Assembly (NCBI GenBank): GCA_024404295.1
Contig: JAKSQE010000012.1
Location: 1-15,805, forward strand
Reading direction: 5' to 3'
DNA length: 15,805 bases
Origin: Oscillibacter sp.
Lineage (GTDB): Bacteria; Bacillota; Clostridia; Oscillospirales; Oscillospiraceae
Part shown: piece after piece, positions 1 to 5,619 of the stretch
Layout: each line of letters opens with the position of its first letter
Position numbering within the stretch: the stretch's first letter is position 1
Position numbers and translations under genes: made by a program
Notes under the pieces: generated by a model
What the model was told of the DNA's origin: nothing
The model's input: the letters and a program-made list of their open reading frames with translations, nothing else
Database searches by the model: none

Positions 1-207
1 ATTCATGTCGTCCACGCCGGGGAACTTCATCAGCACCAGACTTTTATGCACATGGTTGGCGGTGGGGGTGATGGTCTGACCGTCCACATAGAACGTTTTA
101 CACTTGGTTAAAAAGGCGGGGTCTACCTTGCGGGGCTGAACACGCACCTCTCCGTGAATGCCATGGGCGTTTACGATTTTGCCCACGCAGATCATTTCCA
201 GTTTCAT
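1..207 (-). CDS. rimM: RimM, 16S rRNA processing / 30S maturation factor (5' part only)
   Basis: The reverse complement reads 69 codons from an ATG at 205-207 and stays open to the window edge, so the C-terminal part (roughly 100 residues in a usual RimM) lies outside. The N-terminus contains VGKIVNAHGIHGEVRV, the conserved opening of the RimM beta-barrel domain. RimM binds ribosomal protein S19 and helps mature the head of the 30S subunit; this is family knowledge. The start is supported by an AAGGAG about 5 nt upstream on the minus strand. In most Firmicutes rimM lies directly after rpsP-khpA and before trmD-rplS; here about 2.9 kb of other genes separate it from khpA and it has its own promoter. 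It was too close to the edge to be seen as a full gene, but the identification is firm. Confidence 0.92.
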   Translation of the reverse strand, partial: MKLEMICVGKIVNAHGIHGEVRVQPRKVDPAFLTKCKTFYVDGQTITPTANHVHKSLVLMKFPGVDDMN

Positions 208-244
208 AGGTACTCCTTAAAGAAGAGATTTATCATATCTCAAT

Positions 245-273
245 ATTATAATGGCATTGCATGGCAAAAGCAA
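245..273 (-). promoter_or_regulatory. Sigma-A-type promoter of rimM
   Basis: On the minus strand TTGCTT (268-273) is followed after exactly 17 bp by a perfect TATAAT (245-250), about 38 bp upstream of the rimM ATG. The -35 box begins only a few bases beyond the T-tract of the cysK terminator. This suggests that rimM is transcribed independently instead of by readthrough from cysK. Confidence 0.75.
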
Positions 274-276
274 ACA

Positions 277-312
277 GAAAAAACTCCCTGCCCGCATCAG
301 GCGGACAGGGAG
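277..312 (-). terminator. Rho-independent terminator of cysK
   Basis: Twelve-base arms (284-295 and 301-312; 11 of 12 pairs canonical, one mismatch or wobble) flank a 5-nt loop. On the minus strand they are followed by a run of T (plus-strand A-tract 277-283). It lies about 40 bp past the cysK stop codon and just before the rimM promoter. Confidence 0.9.
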
Positions 313-352
313 CGGAACGGAATTAGTTTGTGATGCCGTATGTCGCAGGGTG

Positions 353-1285
353 TCAATCTGCGAACAGGGGGGTGGAGAGGTAACGGTCACCGGTATCCGG
401 CATCAGTACCACAATGGTTTTCCCCTCGTTTTCCGGACGCTTGGCAAGCTGAATGGCTGCCCACAGGGCCGCACCGGAGGAGATGCCTACCAGCACGCCT
501 TCTTTGTGGCCGACAGCCTTACCTGTGGCAAAAGCATCTTCGTTTTCAACGGAAATAATCTCGTCGTAGATCTGGGTATTTAGTACATCCGGTACGAAGC
601 CAGCGCCAATACCTTGGATCTTATGGGCGCCAGGCGTTCCCTTACTCAGAACGGGAGAGCCGGCAGGCTCAACGGCCACGACCTTGATGGCAGGATTTTG
701 AGATTTCAAGTATGTGCCGGTACCGGTAATGGTACCGCCGGTGCCGACACCGGCAATAAAAATATCCACCTGTCCGTCGGTATCTTCCCAGATCTCAGGG
801 CCGGTTGTGGCCTGATGGACGGCGGGGTTTGCCGGGTTTACGAACTGGCCGGGAAGATAGCTGTTGGGGATCTCCTGCGCTAATTCCTCCGCCTTGGCAA
901 TCGCACCTTTCATACCCTTGGCACCCTCAGTTAGCACCAATTCAGCACCATAGGCCTTCATGAGTTGGCGGCGCTCTACCGACATGGTCTCTGGCATCAC
1001 GATTATGATACGATAGCCACGTGCGGCAGCCACAGAAGCCAGACCAATACCGGTGTTGCCGGAAGTGGGCTCAATGATTACTGAGCCTTCCTTCAGCAGC
1101 CCTTTTGCCTCTGCATCATCGATCATAGCCTTAGCGATACGGTCTTTGACGCTGCCGGCGGGGTTAAAATATTCCAGTTTTGCCAGAACGGTTGCCTTCA
1201 GGTCATATGCTTTTTCTATGTGAGTCAACTCTAACAACGGTGTTTTACCAATTAACTGATCCGCAGATGTATAAATGTTACGCAT
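353..1285 (-). CDS. cysK: Cysteine synthase A (O-acetylserine sulfhydrylase)
   Basis: This 310-residue protein is of the usual CysK length. CysK is a PLP enzyme that makes L-cysteine from O-acetylserine and sulfide in the cytoplasm. The PLP lysine is in NPAGSVKDR (Lys47), the substrate loop is PTSGNTG (residues 73-79), the phosphate-binding loop is GTGGT (181-185), and SSGAA sits near 269-273. HKIQGIGAGF near 221-230 is typical of CysK as opposed to cystathionine beta-synthase. The start has an AAGGAGG about 8 nt upstream. The gene is divergent from an Rrf2 regulator whose putative operators lie within the cysK promoter. No cysE (serine acetyltransferase) is present in the window. In Bacillus and Staphylococcus CysK also acts as partner of the Rrf2 protein CymR; whether this holds here is unknown. 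Confidence 0.95.
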   Translation of the reverse strand: MRNIYTSADQLIGKTPLLELTHIEKAYDLKATVLAKLEYFNPAGSVKDRIAKAMIDDAEAKGLLKEGSVIIEPTSGNTGIGLASVAAARGYRIIIVMPETMSVERRQLMKAYGAELVLTEGAKGMKGAIAKAEELAQEIPNSYLPGQFVNPANPAVHQATTGPEIWEDTDGQVDIFIAGVGTGGTITGTGTYLKSQNPAIKVVAVEPAGSPVLSKGTPGAHKIQGIGAGFVPDVLNTQIYDEIISVENEDAFATGKAVGHKEGVLVGISSGAALWAAIQLAKRPENEGKTIVVLMPDTGDRYLSTPLFAD

Positions 1286-1304
1286 ATCCGAAATCCTCCT
1301 TGTT

Positions 1305-1348
1305 TGGTAGGTTTATGTGATAAGCATCATATACCTATTTACCTACCA
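1305..1348. promoter_or_regulatory. Putative Rrf2 operator pair in the cysK promoter
   Basis: TGGTAGGT (1305-1312) and ACCTACCA (1341-1348) form a perfect 8-bp inverted repeat. An additional ACCTA (1333-1337) sits 3 bp before the second arm, giving ACCTATTTACCTACC. The second arm and the extra half-site fill the spacer between the cysK -35 and -10 boxes; the first arm lies just downstream of the predicted start of transcription. The same ACCTACC recurs in the rrf2 promoter at 1457-1463. Binding by the neighbouring Rrf2 protein is inferred from position and repetition; the motif was not matched to a published consensus. Confidence 0.6.
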
Positions 1349-1354
1349 TGTCAA
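1326..1354 (-). promoter_or_regulatory. Sigma-A-type promoter of cysK
   Basis: On the minus strand a perfect TTGACA (1349-1354) is followed after 17 bp by TATGAT (1326-1331), roughly 40 bp upstream of the cysK ATG. The spacer is almost wholly occupied by the ACCTA/ACCTACC elements, so a bound repressor would block RNA polymerase. Confidence 0.8.
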
Positions 1355-1449
1355 TCGGTTTTTGAAAAAAATATAAAGTGATGAATGATATAGATTCTGC
1401 GTGACAATGGAAATGTGGGATTGGATGGCAGGGCAATTATGCACAAAAC

Positions 1450-1479
1450 TTGATTTACCTACCTGTTGTGTAGTATAAT
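1450..1479 (+). promoter_or_regulatory. Promoter of the rrf2 gene with embedded operator
   Basis: TTGATT (1450-1455) and a perfect TATAAT (1474-1479) are separated by 18 bp. TTTACCTACC (1454-1463) overlaps the end of the -35 box and the start of the spacer, matching the element in the cysK promoter. This suggests autorepression (inference). Confidence 0.7.
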
Positions 1480-1503
1480 CGGCAGAAAAAGGAGGGATTG
1501 CTG

Positions 1504-1905
1504 ATGATGATTTCAACCAGAGGGAGATATGCTCTGCGTGTTATGATCGATCTGGCGGAGCACAACGACGGATCTTTAGTGGCCATGCGAGAAGTGGCGG
1601 AGCGACAGAACATTTCACTGAAATATCTGGAAAAGATCCTACCTGCGTTGGTGAAAGGCAATTTGATCGAGGGTGTTTCCGGAAAAGGCGGTGGATACAG
1701 ATTAAACCGCACGCCGCAGGCATATCGTGTCAGCGAGATCCTCCGACTGACGGAAGGAAATCTGGCTCCGGTGGCTTGCCTGGATTGCGGAGCGGCACCT
1801 TGCCAGCGAAGCGCAGAATGCCGAACACTTCCCATGTGGGTCGAACTGAACAAAACAGTCAACGCGTTCTTCGACGGATATACCATTGCAGACCTGATGA
1901 AGTGA
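1504..1905 (+). CDS. Rrf2-family transcriptional regulator (IscR/CymR-like), probable regulator of cysK
   Basis: From the ATG at 1504 the protein has 133 residues, a usual Rrf2 length. The N-terminus STRGRYALRVMIDLA is the family signature of the winged helix. The recognition region carries ISLKYLEKILPAL (38-50), and the wing is VSGKGGGYRL (58-67). Four cysteines, C92, C95, C100 and C106, cluster in the C-terminal part where IscR and NsrR hold an Fe-S cluster, but the spacing differs from IscR (C-x5-C-x5-C-x2-H). GGAGGG at 1491-1496 fits the ATG at 1504; an upstream TTG at 1498 would sit almost on the ribosome binding site and is unlikely. The gene is divergent from cysK and shares ACCTACC operators with it. 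CymR, the Bacillus cysteine regulator, lacks such cysteines, so this may sense Fe-S status or thiols instead. The exact ligand is unknown. Confidence 0.9.
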   Translation: MMISTRGRYALRVMIDLAEHNDGSLVAMREVAERQNISLKYLEKILPALVKGNLIEGVSGKGGGYRLNRTPQAYRVSEILRLTEGNLAPVACLDCGAAPCQRSAECRTLPMWVELNKTVNAFFDGYTIADLMK

Positions 1906-2017
1906 TTTAAGAAGAAATCTGACGCAGTGATGAACTGCCGGGAATCTGGAAAGATTCCGGAAATGTACGCATACATTTCACTATCAGGGTATGAAATGGG
2001 AAGTTAAACGGTTGCGT

Positions 2018-2046
2018 AAAAAACATCTTCCAAATGATGGAAGATG
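2018..2046 (-). terminator. Possible minus-strand terminator with no gene upstream
   Basis: CATCTTCC (2024-2031) and GGAAGATG (2039-2046) form a perfect 8-bp stem around a 7-nt loop. On the minus strand it is followed by six T (plus-strand A-run 2018-2023). The nearest minus-strand gene upstream is khpA, which already has its own terminator at 3071-3107. It could stop residual antisense transcription across the lipoprotein gene, or be a relic. The plus strand shows no T-tract. Confidence 0.45.
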
Positions 2047-2177
2047 AGTGCCGCAAAGTTTTGAACTATTAGTACCTTTGTCAAAAAAATGAATGATTTT
2101 TCGTGAATATGTGAGAACTTTGTGAAATCTGCAAAAAAACACTTCCCTTTTTTCACAGAGGAGAGTATAACAAGAGT

Positions 2178-2196
2178 TGCAAGCGTTTACGCTGCA
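2178..2196 (+). promoter_or_regulatory. cre-like / LacI-family-like palindrome upstream of the lipoprotein gene
   Basis: TGCAAGCGTTTACGCTGCA is a near-palindrome with a perfect AGCGT-TT-ACGCT core at 2182-2193. It resembles the catabolite-responsive element (consensus around WTGNNARCGNWWWCAW) except at the last positions. If the TATAAC at 2166-2171 is the -10 box, the element lies at about the transcription start. It could equally be a short stem-loop in the leader RNA. Confidence 0.4.
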
Positions 2197-2227
2197 CTTC
2201 CCAAAATGAGAAAAGGAGTGTCCCACG

Positions 2228-2974
2228 ATGACTAAGAAGATTCTTGCAATTGTCCTGACCCTGGCTATGGTTCTGAGCCTGGCCGCTTGCGGCGCAAAGA
2301 AGACTGAGGAGCCTGCTCCTGAGGCTGAGACCCCCGTTGAAGAAGTGAAGGAACCCGAGGCTCCCGCCGAGACCCCCGCTGAGACCGAGGCTCCCGCTGA
2401 GACCGAGGCTCCTGTTGAGACTGAGGCTCCCGCTGAGGTTCCCGCTGAGACTCCCGCCGAGGCTCCCGCTGAGAAGCCCGCTGAGACCAAGCCTGCCGAG
2501 ACTAAGCCCGCTGAGACTAAGCCCGCTGAGACTAAGCCCGCTGAGACCAAGCCCGCTGAGACTAAGCCCGCTGAGACCAAGCCCGCTGAGACCAAGCCCG
2601 CTGAAGCTCCCGCAGCTTCCGAGAAGACCGTGAGCATCAAGTTCACCCTGAAGAACAAGGAAGAGCTGGGTCCCGTGAAGACCATGAAGTTCGTTCCCTC
2701 CGGCAAGAGCGCAAGCGACTATTCTGACGCTCTGGGCGCACCCGTCAAGGGCGTTGCTGTTGTTGAGGCTACCATCGTTGCTGCTGACTACTATGATATC
2801 GTGATCGAGTTCGAGCAGGGCGGTACCAAGACCCTGAAGGGCGTCCCCGCTAAGTTCGATAAGATCTCTCTGAAGAACGGCGGCGCTTCCATCGCTCTGG
2901 AGTCTGCTGGTATTGACTATGTCACCAGCAAGAGCGGCACCGAGTGCAACTCCGATAAGTTTAAGTTCGCCTAA
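2228..2974 (+). CDS. Lipoprotein with Pro-Ala-Glu-Thr-Lys repeat stalk, function unknown
   Basis: A 248-residue exported protein. It opens with a lipoprotein signal peptide (MTKK, hydrophobic residues 5-17, lipobox L-A-A-C with Cys21), so it should be lipidated by Lgt and anchored outside the membrane. Residues 22-133 are low-complexity Pro/Ala/Glu/Thr, including eight exact PAETK units (84-123) encoded by 15-bp tandem repeats at 2477-2596. Such a stretch is probably an extended stalk crossing the cell wall. Residues 134-248 look like a compact, mostly beta domain that I do not recognise. Codon use is strongly biased (GAG, GCT, AAG, CTG), suggesting high expression. AAAGGAG lies 8 nt before the ATG and a terminator follows at 3011. 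The gene stands alone on its strand. Function is not assigned; adhesion, wall binding or ligand binding are all possible. Confidence 0.88.
   Translation: MTKKILAIVLTLAMVLSLAACGAKKTEEPAPEAETPVEEVKEPEAPAETPAETEAPAETEAPVETEAPAEVPAETPAEAPAEKPAETKPAETKPAETKPAETKPAETKPAETKPAETKPAETKPAEAPAASEKTVSIKFTLKNKEELGPVKTMKFVPSGKSASDYSDALGAPVKGVAVVEATIVAADYYDIVIEFEQGGTKTLKGVPAKFDKISLKNGGASIALESAGIDYVTSKSGTECNSDKFKFA
2477..2596 (+). repeat. Eight 15-bp tandem repeats encoding PAETK
   Basis: Eight consecutive copies of a 15-bp unit of the form CCCGCTGAGACYAAG (Y = C or T, with one GCC variant) are perfectly in frame within the lipoprotein gene. Differences between copies are silent. Because the unit is a multiple of three, copy-number change by slippage would lengthen or shorten the stalk without breaking the frame. 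Less regular PAET/EAP repeats precede it from about 2360. Confidence 0.95.
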
Positions 2975-3010
2975 TTCGAATTTCGGATTATCCGTACTTA
3001 CTGAAACATG

Positions 3011-3046
3011 ATCCCGCTTTCCGTTTTTCGGAAAGCGGGATTTTTT
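3011..3046 (+). terminator. Rho-independent terminator of the lipoprotein gene
   Basis: ATCCCGCTTTCCG (3011-3023) and its exact complement (3029-3041) enclose a TTTTT loop, followed by six T (3041-3046). It lies 36 bp past the lipoprotein stop codon. Confidence 0.95.
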
Positions 3047-3070
3047 ATTCCGCACCAAGCATTTGACATG

Positions 3071-3107
3071 AAAAATCCCCGAAAGTGCGATAACACTTTC
3101 GGGGATT
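3071..3107 (-). terminator. Rho-independent terminator of the ylxM-ffh-rpsP-khpA operon
   Basis: Perfect 14-bp arms (3074-3087 and 3094-3107) enclose a 6-nt loop. On the minus strand a run of five T follows (plus-strand A-run 3071-3075). It lies immediately after khpA and shows that the operon stops here, without continuing to rimM. It faces the lipoprotein terminator about 25 bp away. Confidence 0.92.
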
Positions 3108-3114
3108 ACTTGGT

Positions 3115-3345
3115 TTAGTCTACAATGTCGACGGAAACCTTGACGCCGGTACGCTGGGCATAGGAGCGAACCACAGTTCGGATCTCCTTAGCAATACGGC
3201 CTTGACGGCCAATGACTTTACCCATATCGTCGGGGGCGACACGCAGCTCCAACGTCAGTTCCTGATCGCCCTGGATCTCAGTCACAGTAACGCTCTCAGG
3301 ATCGTCCACAAGGTTTCTGGCGATGTAGAGCAGCAAATCCTTCAT
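3115..3345 (-). CDS. khpA: KhpA, KH-domain RNA-binding protein (YlqC family)
   Basis: A single type II KH domain of 76 residues, the usual length. The RNA-contacting loop is GKVIGRQGR (residues 42-50, GxxG = GRQG). KhpA forms a complex with KhpB/Jag in Firmicutes and binds many RNAs, influencing cell division and elongation; this is known for the family. The gene starts 15 nt after the rpsP stop with GGAGGG as ribosome binding site, so it is co-transcribed with rpsP. It is the last gene of the operon here because a terminator follows at once, while in most relatives rimM and trmD come next. Confidence 0.94.
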   Translation of the reverse strand: MKDLLLYIARNLVDDPESVTVTEIQGDQELTLELRVAPDDMGKVIGRQGRIAKEIRTVVRSYAQRTGVKVSVDIVD

Positions 3346-3360
3346 GATCCGCCCTCCGAA

Positions 3361-3600
3361 TTAGAGGACGTCCACTTTTTTCAGCAGAGCACGAACGGTA
3401 TCGGTGGGCTGAGCGCCGGACTTGATCCACTCCTTGGCGCGGTCAGCGTCGATCTTGATGTCAGCGGGGGAGACGCAGGGATTGTAAGTGCCGATCTCCT
3501 CGATGAAACGACCGTCGCGGGGGAAACGAGAGTCAGCGACAACAACGCGATAGAAGGGAGCCTTCTTAGCGCCCATGCGGCGCAGTCTGATCTTAACCAT
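3361..3600 (-). CDS. rpsP: 30S ribosomal protein bS16
   Basis: The 79-residue product has the bS16 signature at its start (VKIRLRRMGAKKAPFYRVVV) followed by SRFPRDGRFIEEIGTYNP, all strongly conserved. bS16 binds 16S rRNA in the body of the small subunit and is needed for early 30S assembly. The start is supported by a TTGGAGG about 8 nt upstream on the minus strand. It lies 89 bp downstream of ffh, with a possible extra promoter in the gap, and 15 bp upstream of khpA. Length and sequence are normal. Confidence 0.97.
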   Translation of the reverse strand: MVKIRLRRMGAKKAPFYRVVVADSRFPRDGRFIEEIGTYNPCVSPADIKIDADRAKEWIKSGAQPTDTVRALLKKVDVL

Positions 3601-3644
3601 GATAATACCTCCAAAAAATTAAAAATATGTTGAAAATTTATCTC

Positions 3645-3673
3645 TATAAATGCGGGGTAGCACTTATATACAA
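3645..3673 (-). promoter_or_regulatory. Possible internal promoter for rpsP-khpA
   Basis: In the 89-bp gap between ffh and rpsP the minus strand shows TTGTAT (3668-3673), a 17-bp spacer and TTTATA (3645-3650). Both boxes are imperfect. It could give ribosomal protein S16 extra transcription over Ffh. No terminator is visible in the gap. Confidence 0.4.
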
Positions 3674-3689
3674 GTTAAAAAGCGGAACC

Positions 3690-5063
3690 TTACTTTTTCT
3701 TCTTTTTCCGCAAGCCTCTGCCGTGGCCAAAACCGCCGAAGCCGCCAAATCCACCCATGCCGGGCATGCGACTGCCGGCCATCTGTTTCATCATCTGCTG
3801 CATCATATCAAACTGCTTCAGCAGACGATTCACATCCACCACATCCAAGCCACAGCCGGCGGCAATGCGCTTTTTCCGGCTGGCGCCCAAGATCTGGGGA
3901 TTTTCACGCTCCGTCGGGGTCATGGAGAGGATGATGGCCTCAGTATGTGCCAAGGCCTTTTCGTCGATGGTGGCGCCTTGCAGCTGCTTGCCTAACTGAC
4001 CGGGCATCATGCCGGCCAACTGGCTCAAATCGCCCATGCCGCGGATCTGCTGGAGCTGATCGTAATAGTCCTGCAGGGTGAAGCGGTTTTTCTTCAGCTT
4101 TTCTTCCAGCTTGGCTGCCTGCTTAGCATCATAGCTGGCCTCTGCCTTCTCAATGAAGGAAAGCAGATCACCCATGCCCAGAATTCGGGAAGCCATGCGG
4201 TCGGGATGGAAGGGTTCGATCATGTCCAGCTTTTCGCCGGTACCCACAAACTTGATGGGCTTGCCGGTTGCAGCACGAATGGAGAGTGCCGCACCGCCGC
4301 GAGCATCGCCGTCCAGCTTGGTGAGAATGACACCGTCAATGCCCAAAGCCTCATCAAATGCGGCTGCAGCGTTGACTGCGTCCTGACCGGTCATTGCATC
4401 CACGACCAACAAAATCTCGTTGGGATGAACGGCGGCTTTCATGCGTTTGAGCTCGTCCATCAGGTTTTCATCTACGTGGAGACGACCGGCTGTATCCAGA
4501 AATACCATGTCGCTGCCGTGATCTTTGGCGTGGCGAATGGCGTTTTCGGCAATGGCAACAGGATCGCCCTGACCCTGTTCAAAGACGGGCAGCTCCATCT
4601 GAGCGCCCACAACTTTCAACTGCTCGATCGCAGCGGGACGATACACGTCACAGGCAACCAGCAGGGGGCGCTTGGTGTACTGTCTACGCATCAGACCTGC
4701 CAGCTTGGCGGTGGTGGTCGTTTTACCGGCACCCTGCAGACCGACCATCATCACAATGGTAGGCCCGTTGTTTGCCAGAGAAAGCTTTGCGTTGGATCCG
4801 CCCATCAGGTTCGTCAACTCTTCGTTGACGATCTTAATGATCTGCTGGGCAGGAGTCAGGCTGTCCAGCACATCTGTGCCGACGGCTTTTTCAGTCACAG
4901 TGGCGACAAAGTCCTTCACGACCTTGTAGCTGACGTCTGCTTCCAGAAGAGCAAGGCGGACTTCCCGCATGGCCTCCTTTACGTCGTTCTCAGACAGGCG
5001 GCCTTTTCCGCGCAGACGTTTAAATGTGGCATTCAGTTTTTCGCTCAGTCCCTCAAATGCCAT
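3690..5063 (-). CDS. ffh: Signal recognition particle protein Ffh (SRP54)
   Basis: A full-length 457-residue SRP54. Ffh binds the SRP RNA and nascent signal sequences, and with the receptor FtsY delivers ribosomes to the Sec translocon. The N-domain covers about residues 1-95. The GTPase domain has G1 GLQGAGKT (108-115), CDVYRPAA (138-145), G3 DTAGR (190-194) and G4 TKLDG (248-252). The Met-rich M-domain follows from about 300, and the tail ends in Gly-Phe repeats and a run of five lysines. An AAGGAG lies upstream of the ATG within the end of ylxM, only 3 bp away, suggesting translational coupling. Large open frames on the opposite strand here are shadows. No FtsY gene or SRP RNA is in the window. 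Confidence 0.98.
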   Translation of the reverse strand: MAFEGLSEKLNATFKRLRGKGRLSENDVKEAMREVRLALLEADVSYKVVKDFVATVTEKAVGTDVLDSLTPAQQIIKIVNEELTNLMGGSNAKLSLANNGPTIVMMVGLQGAGKTTTTAKLAGLMRRQYTKRPLLVACDVYRPAAIEQLKVVGAQMELPVFEQGQGDPVAIAENAIRHAKDHGSDMVFLDTAGRLHVDENLMDELKRMKAAVHPNEILLVVDAMTGQDAVNAAAAFDEALGIDGVILTKLDGDARGGAALSIRAATGKPIKFVGTGEKLDMIEPFHPDRMASRILGMGDLLSFIEKAEASYDAKQAAKLEEKLKKNRFTLQDYYDQLQQIRGMGDLSQLAGMMPGQLGKQLQGATIDEKALAHTEAIILSMTPTERENPQILGASRKKRIAAGCGLDVVDVNRLLKQFDMMQQMMKQMAGSRMPGMGGFGGFGGFGHGRGLRKKKKK

Positions 5064-5066
5064 GGA

Positions 5067-5432
5067 TTACTCCTTCAGTGCAGAGGCTTCTGCCTCGATG
5101 AGATTTGCCAGTTCACCAAGACGAGCGTCTTCGTACTGGCGGTAGTTCAGCGTTTTAATTTCCTCCGCTGCAGCGGCAATGGCATCCAGATGGCCACGCA
5201 CCTGCTCAAAGCGGCGGATCAGACCGGTCTTATCCTCGATCTCCTGCATAGCAGCCTCTGCACGAACGATCACGTCGCGCACACCCTGACGGGAGATGCC
5301 TTCGTTTTCGGCGATTTCAGACAGGGAAAGATCTTCGTTATAGTAGAGATCAAAGAATTCCTTCTGACGATCTGTCAGGAGTTCTCCGTAAAAATCAAAG
5401 AGCATTGTCATTCGATAAGTCTGATTTTTCAT
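5067..5432 (-). CDS. ylxM: YlxM/p13-family helix-turn-helix protein (UPF0122), SRP-associated
   Basis: A 121-residue protein resembling the sigma-factor region 4 helix-turn-helix, with LLTDRQKEFFDLYYNEDLSLSEIA (split across residues 18-41) and the recognition helix near ISRQGVRDVI (45-54). It stands directly before ffh, the standard Firmicutes position; YlxM is thought to modulate SRP activity in streptococci. The start is chosen by GAGAGGAG about 7 nt upstream on the minus strand. It is the first gene of the ylxM-ffh-rpsP-khpA operon. Confidence 0.93.
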   Translation of the reverse strand: MKNQTYRMTMLFDFYGELLTDRQKEFFDLYYNEDLSLSEIAENEGISRQGVRDVIVRAEAAMQEIEDKTGLIRRFEQVRGHLDAIAAAAEEIKTLNYRQYEDARLGELANLIEAEASALKE

Positions 5433-5478
5433 CTAAAAACTCCTCTCTGTAAAGTTGTGAGCCTTTACAACGACAATC

Positions 5479-5507
5479 AGTTTACAGGAAAACAGCCGAA
5501 AAGTCAA
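5479..5507 (-). promoter_or_regulatory. Promoter of the ylxM-ffh operon
   Basis: On the minus strand TTGACT (5502-5507) is followed after 17 bp by TAAACT (5479-5484), about 47 bp upstream of the ylxM ATG. It diverges from the promoter of the dipeptidase gene in the same intergenic region. Confidence 0.7.
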
Positions 5508-5554
5508 GGGGAAATGGGGGAAAAAATTCAAAAATCTCAGGAAAATTTCAAGGA

Positions 5555-5583
5555 TTGCAAGGGCAGGCCATGTCAACTATACT
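5555..5583 (+). promoter_or_regulatory. Promoter of the dipeptidase (pseudo)gene
   Basis: TTGCAA (5555-5560), a 17-bp spacer and TATACT (5578-5583) lie 36 bp upstream of the ATG at 5620. GGAGG at 5608-5612 is the ribosome binding site. Confidence 0.65.
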
Positions 5584-5619
5584 GGAAAGAAAAGATTTGT
5601 GAATGCTGGAGGAAAAACA

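Larger units (their letters stand above)
1906..2227. other. Non-coding region between rrf2 and the repeat lipoprotein gene, with several hairpins
   Basis: No supported gene is present. Directly after rrf2 two adjacent hairpins occur: 1938-1960 (CCG(G)GAATCT pairing with AGATTCCGG, GGAA loop) and 1960-1979 (GAAATGT / ACATTTC). Neither is followed by a T-tract, so they are not a clear terminator for rrf2. A third hairpin (2024-2046) has a T-run only on the minus strand. The stretch 2050-2165 is AT-rich without a good -35/-10 pair. Near its end lie a possible -10 TATAAC (2166-2171), a 19-bp imperfect palindrome (2178-2196) and the ribosome binding site AAAGGAG (2213-2219) of the next gene. Confidence 0.6.

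Noticed and set aside
1498..1503. TTG at 1498 as start of the Rrf2 gene
   Set aside because: It begins one base after the GGAGGG ribosome binding site; the ATG at 1504 has normal spacing and begins the family's usual N-terminus.
2477..2596. Possible CRISPR-like repeat array
   Set aside because: The 15-bp units are contiguous without spacers and code in frame for PAETK; no cas genes are nearby.
1984..3058. Minus-strand frames rich in Ser-Ala-Gly-Leu-Val or Gly-Leu-Ser repeats
   Set aside because: They are the complementary reading of the 15-bp repeat of the lipoprotein gene; the repeat keeps all frames open.
5599..5619. GTG at 5599 as start of the dipeptidase
   Set aside because: The GGAGG at 5608-5612 lies downstream of it and correctly spaced for the ATG at 5620.
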